Under the pieces are notes generated by a model that worked only from the letters and a program-made list of their open reading frames with translations, searched no databases and was not told the DNA's origin. Shown in pieces: positions 10,924 through 20,373 of a DNA stretch of 64,000 nucleotides. Made by a program: the position numbers and the translations under genes. This DNA is from Channallabes apus. Its lineage: Eukaryota; Chordata; Actinopteri; Siluriformes; Clariidae. How positions within the stretch are numbered: position 1 is the stretch's first letter; every line of letters begins with the position of its first letter. The DNA lies in the NCBI GenBank assembly GCA_030522415.1, contig CM060104.1, forward strand, positions 24,758,325 through 24,822,324, written 5' to 3'.

Positions 10924-12246
10924 CAAACCGGATTCCAAAACAGTTGGGACACTAAACAAATTGTGAATAAAAACTGAATGCAATAATGTGGAGATGACAA
11001 ATGTCAATACTTTATTCAGAATAGAACATAAATCATGGAACAAAAGTTTAATCTGAGAAAATGTATAATTTTAAAGGAAAAATATGTTGATTCCAAATTT
11101 CACGGTGTCAACAAATCCCAAAAAAGTTGGGACAAGTAGCAATAAGAGGCTGGAAAAAGTAAATTTGAGCATAACGAAGAGCTGGAAGACCAATTAACAG
11201 TAATTAGGTTAATTGGCAACATGATTGGGTATAAAAGGAGCTTCTCAGAGTGACAGTGTCTCTCAGAAGCCAAGATGGGTCACCAATTCCCACAATGTTG
11301 TGCAGAAAGATAGTGGAGCAATATCAGAAAGGTGTTACCCAGCGAACAATTGCAAAGACTTTGCAGTTATCATCATCAACTGTGCATAATATCATCCGAA
11401 GATTCAGAGAATCTGGAACAATCTCTGTGCGTAAGGGTCAAGGGCGTAAAACCATACTGGATGCCCGTGATCTCCGGGCCCTTAAACGACACTGCACCAC
11501 AAACAGGAATGCTACTGTAAAGGAAATCACAGAATGGGCTCAGGAATACTTCCAGAAACCATTGTCAGTGAACACAATCCACCGTGCCATCCGCCATTGC
11601 CAGCTGAAACTCTACAGTGCAAAGAAGAAGCCATTTCTAAGCAAGATCCACAAGCACAGGCATTTTCATTGGGCCAGGGATCATTTAAAATGGAGTGTGG
11701 CAAAATGGAAGACTGTTCTGTGGTCAGACGAGTCACGATTCGAAGTTCTTGTTGGAAATGTGGGACGCCATGTCATCCGGACCAAAGAGGACAAGGACAA
11801 CCCAAGCTCAGTTCAGAAGCCTGCATCTCTGATGGTATGGGGTTGCATGAGTGCGTGTGGCATGGGCAGCTTGCATGTCTGGAAAGGCACCATCAATGCA
11901 GAAAAATATATTCAGGTTCTAGAACAACATATGCTCCCATCCAGATGTCATCTCTTTCAGGGAAGATCCTGCATTTTTCAACAAGATAATGCCAGACCAC
12001 ATTCTGCATCAATCACAACATCATGGCTGCGTAGGAGAAGGATCCGGGTACTGAAATGGCCAGTCTGCAGTCCAGATCTTTCCCCTATAGAGAACATTTG
12101 GCGCATCATAAAGAGGAAGGTGCGACTAAGAAGGCCCAAGACGATTGAACAGTTAGAGGCCTGTTTTAGACATGAATGGGAGAGCATTCCTATTTCTAAA
12201 CTTGAGAAACTGGTCTCGTCGGTCCCCAGACGTCTGTTGAGTGTTG
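10924..12246 (+). mobile_element. Tc1-like transposon lacking its right end
   Basis: The left terminus starts CAAACCGGATTCCAAAAC after a TA dinucleotide (10922-10923), and the element holds a long transposase frame. No inverted right terminus was found: the transposase C-terminus passes straight into the 15-bp minisatellite at 12247. The element sits inside the Tx1-clade LINE. Loss of the right end suggests a deletion after insertion. Confidence 0.8.
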
Positions 12247-12467
12247 AGTACCTCCTCCACCGGTACCTCCTCCACCAGTACCTCCTCCACCAGTACTGTA
12301 CCTCCTCCACCAGTACCTCCTCCACCAGTACCTCCTCCACCGGTACCTCCTCCACCAGTACCCCAGTGTCTGTAAGACACCTGACGCCATTCCGGAGAGA
12401 CAAACTCTCCCCACCGGCCTCAGAGGCCATGGTGTCCCGCTCACTCTCTCAAACGATAATGTTTTAA
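11250..12467 (+). pseudogene. Tc1-like DD34E transposase with aberrant C-terminus
   Basis: A cut-and-paste transposase. The N-terminal paired-like helix-turn-helix region includes QRTIAKTLQLSSSTVHNIIR. The catalytic triad is complete: D in VLWSDESRF, D in FQQDNARPH and, 34 residues later, E in SPIENIW. The first in-frame ATG is at 11295; the ATG at 11275 is out of frame, so the native start may be damaged. About 330 codons of normal transposase end at SVPRRLLSV (near 12245). The remaining ~75 codons are translated minisatellite and antisense Tx1-LINE sequence. The core is intact, but with no right terminus the copy could act only in trans. Confidence 0.8.
12247..12362. repeat. 15-bp minisatellite (CCTCCTCCACCAGTA)n
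   Basis: About 7.5 units with G/A variants (CCGGTA or CCAGTA) and one shortened unit. On the minus strand each unit reads in frame as VEEVL/VEEVP, continuing the Tx1 ORF1 frame after GVLVEEV. It may have expanded from that coding segment at the junction with the Tc1 element. Confidence 0.9.
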
Positions 12468-12640
12468 ACTATATATTTTTTAAAACAACATTCACTAAAG
12501 TTAAGGGGAAATAAAGAAGGGGAAAAAAATAAAGAAAAATAAATAAAGAAATGAGGGAAACCGTAAAGTTTTTTTTTAGAAAAGCTTGGCAAGACGCCAA
12601 ACAGTCTTGCACGCGCTCCCTCACACCCAGCGCATGCGCA

Positions 12641-12689
12641 CAGAGAGAGAGAGACAGACAGAGAGACAGACAGAAAGACAGAGAGAAAG

Positions 12690-12722
<33 letters not shown>

Positions 12723-12751
12723 GACAGAGAGAGAGAGAGAAGGAGAGAGAC
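12641..12751. repeat. (GA)n tract at the 5' end of the internally replaced Tx1-clade LINE
   Basis: About 110 bp of GA/GACA repeats starting immediately after GCGCATGCGCAC. It is the partner of the tract at 10705-10857. Confidence 0.9.
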
Positions 12752-12808
12752 TTTGACATTTACAATCTTTTAAAAACTTTATATAAAAATAGAGGTTGAT
12801 TTAAAAAG

Positions 12809-13011
12809 TGTGTGTGTGTGTGTGTGTGTGTCTGTGTGTTTGTGTGTGTGTGTGTGTTTGGGTGTGTGTGTGTGTGTGTGTGTGTGTCTGTGTGTGTGTG
12901 TTTGTGTGTGTCTGTGTTTGTGTCTGTGTGTGTCTGTGTGTGTGTGTTTGTGTGTGTGTGTGTCTGGGTGTGTGTGTGTGTTTGTGTCTGGGTGTGTGTG
13001 TGTGTGTGTTT

Positions 13012-13052
<41 letters not shown>

Positions 13053-13175
13053 TGTCTGGGTGTGTGTGTGTGTCTATGTGTGTGTGTGTGTGTGTGTCTA
13101 CGTGTGTTTGTGTGTGTCTGTGTGTGTGTGTGTGTCTGTGTGTGTGTATGTGTGTGTATGTGTGTGTGTGTGTGT
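12809..13175. repeat. Large compound (GT)n array
   Basis: About 365 bp of GT with scattered CTGTGT, TTTGTGT and GGGTGT variants. Open frames on both strands here are repeat artefacts (Cys-Val and Thr-His runs). Confidence 0.95.
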
Positions 13176-14044
13176 AGTTGTAAAGGGTTTGTCATCCTCT
13201 AGTGGTCGTTTAAATGTAAGACGATATTGTCTGTGTGTCGCTGTTTCATATTTCTGACTCGTCTCCATGAGGAGCCTCATAACATAAACTCCAGCTTTTT
13301 ATTATTTCTAACTAAAAGTGCTGAAAAGTTTCTATTGAGTTACAGAGTTTGAGTTTAGCAAAAGATTTAGGTGAAGTGAGGAATGAATTAGCTGTGCTGA
13401 ATGGTTAATTCAGTGGAAGATTCATGTAAGGGTAGTGTGTGTGTGTGAGTGAAAACACAAAGGTGTGTATAAAAATGCTAAACTAAAAGATAAAATCTAT
13501 GACATTCTGAAACTCTCTTTGTCTATGTGTCAAGGCTCCAGTACATAAGATTAAGAACAGTTAAGGGGAGAAGCTGAGTGTGCAGAAGCTGTGCAGTTCC
13601 TCAACTACACCAACTGGTAGGTCGGCTTGTGGACCGCAGTCTGCTCAATAAAAAGTTGCAGAATTCCAAGAATATCTAGGAAGTATCCAGAGAATGACTA
13701 GGAGAGAAAAGAACATCCTGACTATAAGGGCAGTACAACCTCCACTCACCCAACCATCCATCCATTTAGGGGTAAATCCAACCACAAACCCATCCAGCCA
13801 GCCAGTCACGCAGCCGTCCATCCAGTAGACCAGTCTGCATCCAGCTATACACACACTCACCCAACCATTTATCCATCCATTCATCCAGCTATACAAACAC
13901 TCACCCAACCATTTATCCATCCATTCATCCAACTATACACACACTCACCCAACCATTTATCCATCCATTCATCCAGCTATACAACTATTCAGGCATCCAG
14001 TTTCCATCCAATCAGTTATAATCAGTTATCCCATCCAGCCATAG
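13176..14044. other. Non-coding stretch with a 44-bp tandem repeat
   Basis: Three 44-bp units at 13841-13884, 13885-13928 and 13929-13972, each starting CCAGCTATAC or CCAACTATAC and ending CCATCCATTCAT, plus a partial fourth. The surroundings are rich in CCATCC. The minus-strand Trp/Met-rich open frame across it comes from the repeat. Confidence 0.8.
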
Positions 14045-14220
14045 AGCTGTGGTGGCTCAGATGGTTAAAGCTCTGGGCTACTGATCAGAAGGTTGTAGGT
14101 TCAAGCCCCAGGACTCCTACACTGCCACTGTTGAGCTTTCCATGGCAGACCATGTGCTGGGAGATGCAAAGAAAAGTTTCACTCTGAAGAACAACATGAC
14201 AAATAAAGGCTTCTTTTTCT
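14045..14220 (+). mobile_element. tRNA-derived SINE
   Basis: A tRNA-like head with an A box (TGGCTCAGATGG, 14053-14064) and a B box (GGTTCAAGCCC, 14098-14108), then a middle segment (CACTGCCACTGTTGAGC) and a 3' tail ending GACAAATAAAGGCTTC with T-rich sequence. RNA polymerase III promoter boxes are internal. The same head occurs at 36152 and 37205 but with different tails. Confidence 0.75.
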
Positions 14221-15350
14221 GTAAGTCATCCGAACACCAACTGTTCCCACTAAAAACATCATCAATACTATTGTGAACAAAGTCACTCTCTAGATCCATC
14301 GACCAACTAAAGCACTCGACCCCTCAGTATCAAAGACTTCAGATTCACAAATGATTGTCTCAGTAAGTAACATCTAGTCAACAGTGTAACAACTTCATAT
14401 CATGGAACTCTCTATCACACACACACACTAGCGTGAGTGGAGAGACAGACAGTCTGACAGGAGATGCCAGGAATAAAGGAATGCCAGCCCCGTCTGCTTT
14501 CGTCCTCCCATCACACACACGTATCCTTTGATCCCCCCGACATAGGGCTTGCACTCATTTGCAACTCGTATTTCTTTCTCTCCCTTACTACTGTGTGTGT
14601 GTGTGTGTGTGTGCATGGGTGTGTCAAATGGGAATTTCGTTTCCATAAAATTCCGGATGATAAAAGATCCCGCCGAGTACCGGATCAGGCCTCACAATCC
14701 AGGGATTTAAGACCCAGAGGTTTGAGCTTTAACATAAAAGCACTGTGAAGCACTAGAAACTACATTACTCCTCGTTGGTCTGGAATTCTACAATTAACAG
14801 TGTAGTTCCAGATCTCTATCAGTGTATCTCCTGTTAAAAGTTCCTGCAGGTGTATTTGCAGATACAGTAGCTCTATACATATGTGTTATATAGTCCTGTG
14901 TGTTACAGCTGAATTCTCTGTGCAATTCTAGAATTATTGTTAGTGATGTTCTGGATGTTTGTGCTGTTAGACATCTCTAATCAGACGTGTTATTCTAGAA
15001 TATAGTGTACGGTCTATTCAGAATCAATAGTGCTAAAATGCTGTCAAATACTTGGTGTTGTTATGAAGTCTTTGATATAGTCCTATAATCCTACAGTAGA
15101 TGTTGCTCTAGAATCCTTATTATACAATAGTTCTAGGATCCTGAGTCCTGGATTTGGTCACTGTTATTGGATATTGGTACTGTCCGATGGAACATGGTCT
15201 TATTGCAGGATTTTTCACAGTTCTGTTGTCCGCAGTGTTTTTCTAAAAGAATCAACAGCAGGTTCTTGGATTTTTCCAATCCACAACAGAATTCCAGAAC
15301 AACACACAAGTTAAAGAAACATGATAAAGGTTAAGGACTAGTAAAGACGT

Positions 15351-15425
<75 letters not shown>

Positions 15426-15464
15426 CTTCTAGACAAGCGTGTGAAGGATCAAAATAAATGTTTC

Positions 15465-15523
<59 letters not shown>

Positions 15524-15665
15524 CGTAATAAGCTTTTGGGAAGACAGTTTCCATGATGTGTGTTTCATTGTCTGTGTTTTATAGTGGAATGTTTAAGCGC
15601 TCTAAAGTTAGCCTCAGAGGAGCCACGATTCACGGAACTGTACGTAGGTACACCATGTGCATAAC

Positions 15666-15722
<57 letters not shown>

Positions 15723-16294
15723 ATGCAGACAGGACTAAATGCACTTCATTCTTGTATTAATGGGAGCTTGTGCACGTGAGTGTTTGTGTGTGTATTGGGG
15801 GACTCAGCAGCCAGACTCCCAGAATATCTTTGTTTCCTGGACAAGAGTTCATGTACACACACACACACACATACACACACACACACACACATACATACAC
15901 ACAAATTCATATGAGATCTCAGAACTATACCAGGATTATATGGCAGAAAAATTATTGTCGAGATTCTGGATCCACATTCGAGGACAATAGGTCTGAACCA
16001 AAGTCCTTTACAAACACACTATTTATTAGTGGATTGTTTCCATGATTCAGGAACCACATTGATGTTTTTAGAATGATACTGTGGGCTCCAGAATTAAACT
16101 GACTAACATTAAAACATTATGACATATTTTACTTTGTTTGTTTCAAAGTTTGGGTGAAAATATTCTATATTATTTAATGACTCTTGAGTTCTAGAGCCTT
16201 ATATAGAGCTTTATACATGTGTGTCACTCTTAATGTCTCTGTGAGGCATTAAAATCATCATGGGAGTTCTAGATTCATCAGTGATGTTCTAGAT
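14221..16294. other. Non-coding stretch with AT and GT arrays
   Basis: Contains (GT)n at 14592-14613, (TA)n at 15354-15416, (GT)n at 15469-15522 and 15669-15722, and (CA)n at 15857-15903. No gene, terminal repeat or RNA gene was recognised. Confidence 0.6.
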
Positions 16295-16410
16295 CAGGGG
16301 TGGCGAACCGGTTTGCCATAATGAGCCAAAAAAAATCTTTATCACTGCAAAGAGCCACACAACAGATGTGCAAACAACAGAATCACAACTTATACACTTA
16401 ATTACATAAT

Positions 16411-16645
16411 ACCCCACTCTCACCTACTAATACCCCTAATACCCCTATCTCTCCTACTAATACCCCTATCTCACCTACTAATACCCCTATCTCACCTACT
16501 AATACCCCTATCTCATCTACTAATACCCCAATCTCACCTACTAATACCCCAATCTCACCTACTAATACCCCTATCTCACCTACTAACACCCCTATCTCAC
16601 CTACTAATACCCCTATCTCACCTACTAATACCCCTATCTCACCTA
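16411..16645. repeat. 21-bp minisatellite (CACCTACTAATACCCCTATCT)n
   Basis: About eleven units with a few substitutions (CTCCTA, CCCCAATCT) and a few shorter units near the start. It lies between the terminus and the coding remnant of the hAT element. Confidence 0.95.
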
Positions 16646-16891
16646 TGCGGTTTCGCGCGGTGGCCGCAAGTACGGTTCATTATGATTCACCATGAGTTTT
16701 TGGCGCTGTGAGTATGTTTCCATCTTTCCGCGCGAAAAATTAAACGTTTAATTTTTTTGCCGGTCCTCGCGGAAGTCCTTACAGAACTTCACGGAGCGAC
16801 AGCGGAACGTCGGCGAGCAATCGCAGCGACTCACGGTGCCGAAGTCCGCAGTTCTCATGGATTTTAATCAGCCTACCTCCTTTTATTTGAC

Positions 16892-17050
16892 TCAGTAGGA
16901 CACCTGACAGTCCTTGGTTTCCACAATCTTTTTTAAGTCTGGCTTGTATTCAGTTGTGGCTACTTGTAGTAAATCTTCCACATATGTGTCAGTAAGAGCA
17001 GAGCGATGCTTTGATTTCACTTGTTTCAGTGTCGTAAAAAGTGATTCACA
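16892..17050 (-). pseudogene. hAT transposase C-terminal dimerisation region
   Basis: An open 52-codon remnant ending in a TGA stop (16894-16892). It starts CESLFTTLKQVKSKHRSAL and continues TDTYVEDLLQVATTEY, the conserved hAT C-terminal dimerisation segment found in transposases and in domesticated relatives such as ZBED and GTF2IRD2-type proteins. The catalytic core is absent. Confidence 0.75.
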
Positions 17051-17109
17051 GATATAAGTTGACCCAAAATAAAATGTGTTAAATAAAATTGAATTGAATT
17101 GAATTGAAC

Positions 17110-17617
17110 TGTGTGCATTCTGTAATTCTAGGTGTTGGCTTAATATCTTCAGTGGAATTGTGTAATTCTAGATGATGCTCGTTGATGTTATAGTTTGCCG
17201 TCCTCTGTGTTGCTCTAGAATATTCTTCATAGTTCTAAGACGTTCTCTGTTGCTCTAAGTGATTCTATAATGGAATGGCCTATTGTAGAACCCTTCACAA
17301 CCCTTCGCCCTTCAGTGTATAGATCATGTAATGTACAGGTCTTTGTGTTGATCTGGAATTGTTCGGTTCTCCTCAGGATGGTTTGAAACTCTACTGATTT
17401 GGGGTTGGGGTAAGGGCTGAGGAGCAGTCGCTGCTTACAACTGAATCTCGGACTGAGAGTTAGCGTGACGATCCACCGCCTGCCTGATGACATCACTAGG
17501 TCGCTTCAACAGAACAGTAGCTGATGAAACACACAACAGTTCACATTTTCTGGCCTTCTGGGGTCCCACCTGCTGTCCGATCCATCAGCAGCTGTCAACA
17601 AGCTTCCTCTTACTACC

Positions 17618-17664
<47 letters not shown>

Positions 17665-17951
17665 GGAGAAGTAACTGATTGGTTCCTACTGATTGTTCGA
17701 TGATGTCATGTCCAAGTCATTCATTTCTATTCATCTGCACTAAAGAGTGTAAGGACATTGCACACACACACACACACACACACACTCATGGGGTGCACAC
17801 ATTCCAGCCTCACATTTCACTCTTCAGTCAATAAATGAATGGTGTTACCATGGCAACTTGCTAAAACCTAGGAGATTAGGAATTGAGAAAAAAAACTGAC
17901 AGAAACAGAGAGACTGTGTGTCTGTGTGTATATGTATGTGTGTACGCGAGT
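17110..17951. other. Non-coding stretch
   Basis: Contains (CA)n 17622-17660 and 17762-17785. A minus-strand 89-codon frame (17496-17227) has no recognised features. Confidence 0.5.
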
Positions 17952-17990
17952 GTGTGTGGGTGTGTGTGTGTGTGTGTATGTATGTGTGTA

Positions 17991-18062
<72 letters not shown>

Positions 18063-18187
18063 TGCGCATCATATTCATTCACGGTTGGTTATAATTTACA
18101 TTAACTGAAATAAGTTTTATATTGGTTTTATTTAATATTACAGAATTAATGTGTGTGGGTGTGTGTGTGTGTGTATGTATGTGTGTA

Positions 18188-18235
<48 letters not shown>

Positions 18236-18337
18236 TGTGTGTATGTGTGTGCGCATCATATTCATTCATGGTTGGTTATAATTTACATTAACTGAAATAA
18301 GTTTTATATTGGTTTTATTTAATATTACAGAATTAAT
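17952..18337. repeat. Tandem duplication, ~190-bp unit
   Basis: Unit 1 (17952-18150) and unit 2 (18151-18337) are almost identical. Each starts GTGTGTGGGTGTG, passes through a GT array with a GTATGCAAGTG interruption, then CGCATCATATTCATTCA, and ends TATTACAGAATTAAT. Differences are GT-array length and single substitutions (CACGG/CATGG), which implies a recent duplication. Confidence 0.9.
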
Positions 18338-18495
18338 CTGTCCATCAAACAGTGCTGAAATTAGCATTAAGACCATTACTCACCAAAAACACACACACAC
18401 ATACACAGACACACACACAGTATTTGCAGTGGCTGTTTGTAAGCATATGAAGGGCTGCATTCTTCAACCATGGTACAGACAGCCTGCCAGTTTAT

Positions 18496-18527
<32 letters not shown>

Positions 18528-18615
18528 GTATAGCCAATTTTTATAAACAAGATAGTGGCTCTTATATAAATAGGCCCATGGCGAACACACTGCTGTATTA
18601 AACACAGTATCACCG

Positions 18616-19134
18616 TAATATCGGACACATCATAATATCGGACACGCAGCAGTACCAGACACGCCGTAGTACCGGACACGCCGTAGTACCGGACACGGCG
18701 TAATATCGGACACGCCGCAGTACCAGACACGCCGTAGTACCGGACACGGCATAATATCGGACACATCATAATATCGGACACGCCGCAGTACCAGACACGC
18801 CGTAGTACCGGACACGGCATAATATCGGACACATCATAATATCGGACACGCCGCAGTACCAGACACGCCGTAGTACCGGACACGGCATAATATCGGATAC
18901 GCCGCAGTACCAGACATGCCGTAGTACCGGACACGCCGCAGTACCGGACACGACGTAATATCGGACACGACGTAATATCGGACACGCCGCAGTACCAGAC
19001 ACGCCGCAGTACCAGACACGCCATAGTGCCGGACACGCCGTAGTGCCGGACACGGCAAAGTACCGGACACGGCGTAATATCGGACACATCATAATATCGG
19101 ACACTCCATAGTATCGGACACGCCGTAGTATCAG
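18616..19134. repeat. 17-bp minisatellite with 68-bp higher-order repeats
   Basis: Thirty full units plus a partial one in perfect 17-bp register from 18616, with no insertions or deletions. Consensus forms are TAATATCGGACACGCCG, CAGTACCAGACACGCCG and TAGTACCGGACACGGCA. Four-unit blocks (68 bp) repeat at 18752-18819 and 18820-18887, showing higher-order amplification. Because 17 is not a multiple of 3, all frames are open for long distances, giving repeat-derived open frames of up to 207 codons on the minus strand that are probably not genes. Confidence 0.95.
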
Positions 19135-19770
19135 TGTTACAGTATACATACAGTACACTGTACAGTATTTAACTCGTACATTACGTTCCTGTTACAGTTT
19201 AAGTACATGAACTCAATGAAGTGATTTAACGTAACATGTTAAGGGGGGTGTAAACATGTGCCTCACCAATTTTTAGCTGTGGCATATAAGTGACCCTCTG
19301 GACAGGTGTCTTTCTGTGAACGGTTTAGTCTTGAACCAGTATTTTTTGGGAGGGGGGGTTCACACACACGCTTCATACACTCTGCAAGTCTAATTTATGC
19401 AAAATACGGTTTATGTGCTTCCGGTTCAACGTGGACGCAGCTGTAAACAGCTGTAAGCGCTCAGGTAAGTGTTTATGTCAGTATATACACATTTTAAAAT
19501 TTGTTTTTATGTGTTAGTGTTATTTATAAAATTAATCGTAGTATTAGAGTGACTTATGTTAGCGGACATGCTGAGACAGTTTAGGATGCGCTTGTAACAG
19601 AGTGAGTTAAAGTTCAGTAAACTCTTAAAACAGATTAAATCTATTAAATTGGCTCCTGTAGTTGGAATTAATTAATGTTTAATGTAACACGTGTCTATTT
19701 AACTGGCTATTCCTCCTAATACAGCTAATGCCAGGTCATAAACAGCAGCAGCATGTTAGTGAAATAAGTC
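19135..19770. other. Non-coding stretch with a possible first-exon-like segment
   Basis: Near 19430-19470 the sequence GCTGTAAGCGCTCAG|GTAAGTG is a strong plus-strand splice donor preceded by CTTCCGGTTCAACG, resembling a 5' untranslated exon. No promoter elements or coding exon can be linked to it with confidence. Confidence 0.3.
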
Positions 19771-20373
19771 TATGGTGCAGGATTTGAGCTGTGAGTTGAG
19801 TTTAAAGCACAAGGCTGGAGAGGAGCATCACAGCTCAGTAGTGCAGCTCATACTGGCCTTTTATTATCCATCTCTAAAGTGCTGCGGCTGGGCTGGTGGA
19901 AATGACCTGAGATACAGTTTTCATGCTCAGCTGTTCTCTGTCTGTCAACGCATTTTATACAGAATATTCTCAGGGAACCTCAACACAACATTAAAATTAA
20001 TGTTCACACAAATGATCAAACCGTGCAGTGTGTAACTTCTCAGAGTGAGGAGACATCACAGCTGGAACACATCAGTCCAGATAAAGATGTGTGTGAGCAG
20101 TGTGTGTTGTTTTATGGGTCTGATTTTTCCTTTCCTGAATCATCTCTTAATTTTCACATTTTTTCTTCTTTTTTCGGTTTGCTTTTTAGAATCATAGTTA
20201 TGGTGAATTCATGGACTTTTTTTTCCCATAAAGAAATTAATCAAGTTTATTATCAAATTAATCAATTAATCAATATTTTCAAGCACCATTGCATCGGAAA
20301 ACAAGACGCTATTTTGAAAACTGCTCCAAAATCTCGACTAATTCAAAAAGACCTCTCTCATCAATCCTCCTGA
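19771..20373 (+). pseudogene. Possible decayed gene fragment, unrecognised
   Basis: Two overlapping plus-strand frames (19772-20035 and 20023-20373). One contains SEETSQLEHISPDKDVCEQC, whose composition looks protein-like, but it soon runs into Phe/Ile-rich AT sequence. No family is recognised. It follows the donor-like site at 19.47 kb. Confidence 0.2.

Larger units (their letters stand above)
10858..12640 (-). mobile_element. Tx1-clade LINE with both ends but replaced interior
   Basis: The 3' terminal region is at 10858-10923 (it matches 56283-56370) and the 5' region at 12363-12640 (5' UTR with TTGGC, five bases, GCCAA near 12586 and GCGCATGCGCA at the edge). ORF1 starts at 12430 with MASEAGGESLSLRNGVR, which aligns with the ORF1 start of the copies at 4.0 kb and 56.1 kb. 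After about 30 codons ORF1 runs into a 15-bp minisatellite and then a Tc1 element on the opposite strand; the rest of ORF1 and all of ORF2 are missing. (GA)n lies on both sides, as expected for insertion into a (TC)n array. Confidence 0.7.
16295..17060 (-). mobile_element. hAT-type transposon 3' part
   Basis: One end is CAGGGGTGGCGAACC at 16295, a form typical of hAT termini, followed by subterminal sequence that reads on the minus strand toward GGTTCGCCACCCCTG. The transposase C-terminus lies at 17050-16892 on the minus strand, so this is the 3' side of the element. The 5' side is missing: at about 17078-17109 it meets a bare (GAATT)n tail resembling an L2 3' end. A 21-bp minisatellite lies inside. 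Confidence 0.7.

Noticed and set aside
12808..13257. Long open frames of Cys-Val or Thr-His repeats over GT/CA arrays (also at 7408, 8116, 9599, 26414, 31169, 34521)
   Set aside because: They follow the dinucleotide repeat exactly, are open in several frames at once and show no splice or start context.
18464..19087. 207-codon minus-strand ORF
   Set aside because: Arises because a 17-bp repeat lacking stops stays open in every frame; composition is repeat-derived.
18616..19134. CRISPR-like array
   Set aside because: Units are contiguous 17-mers with no spacers, in a eukaryotic context; it is a minisatellite.
19430..20120. Promoter, first exon and coding exon of a gene on the plus strand
   Set aside because: A good donor site and one protein-like stretch exist, but they cannot be joined and no family is recognised.
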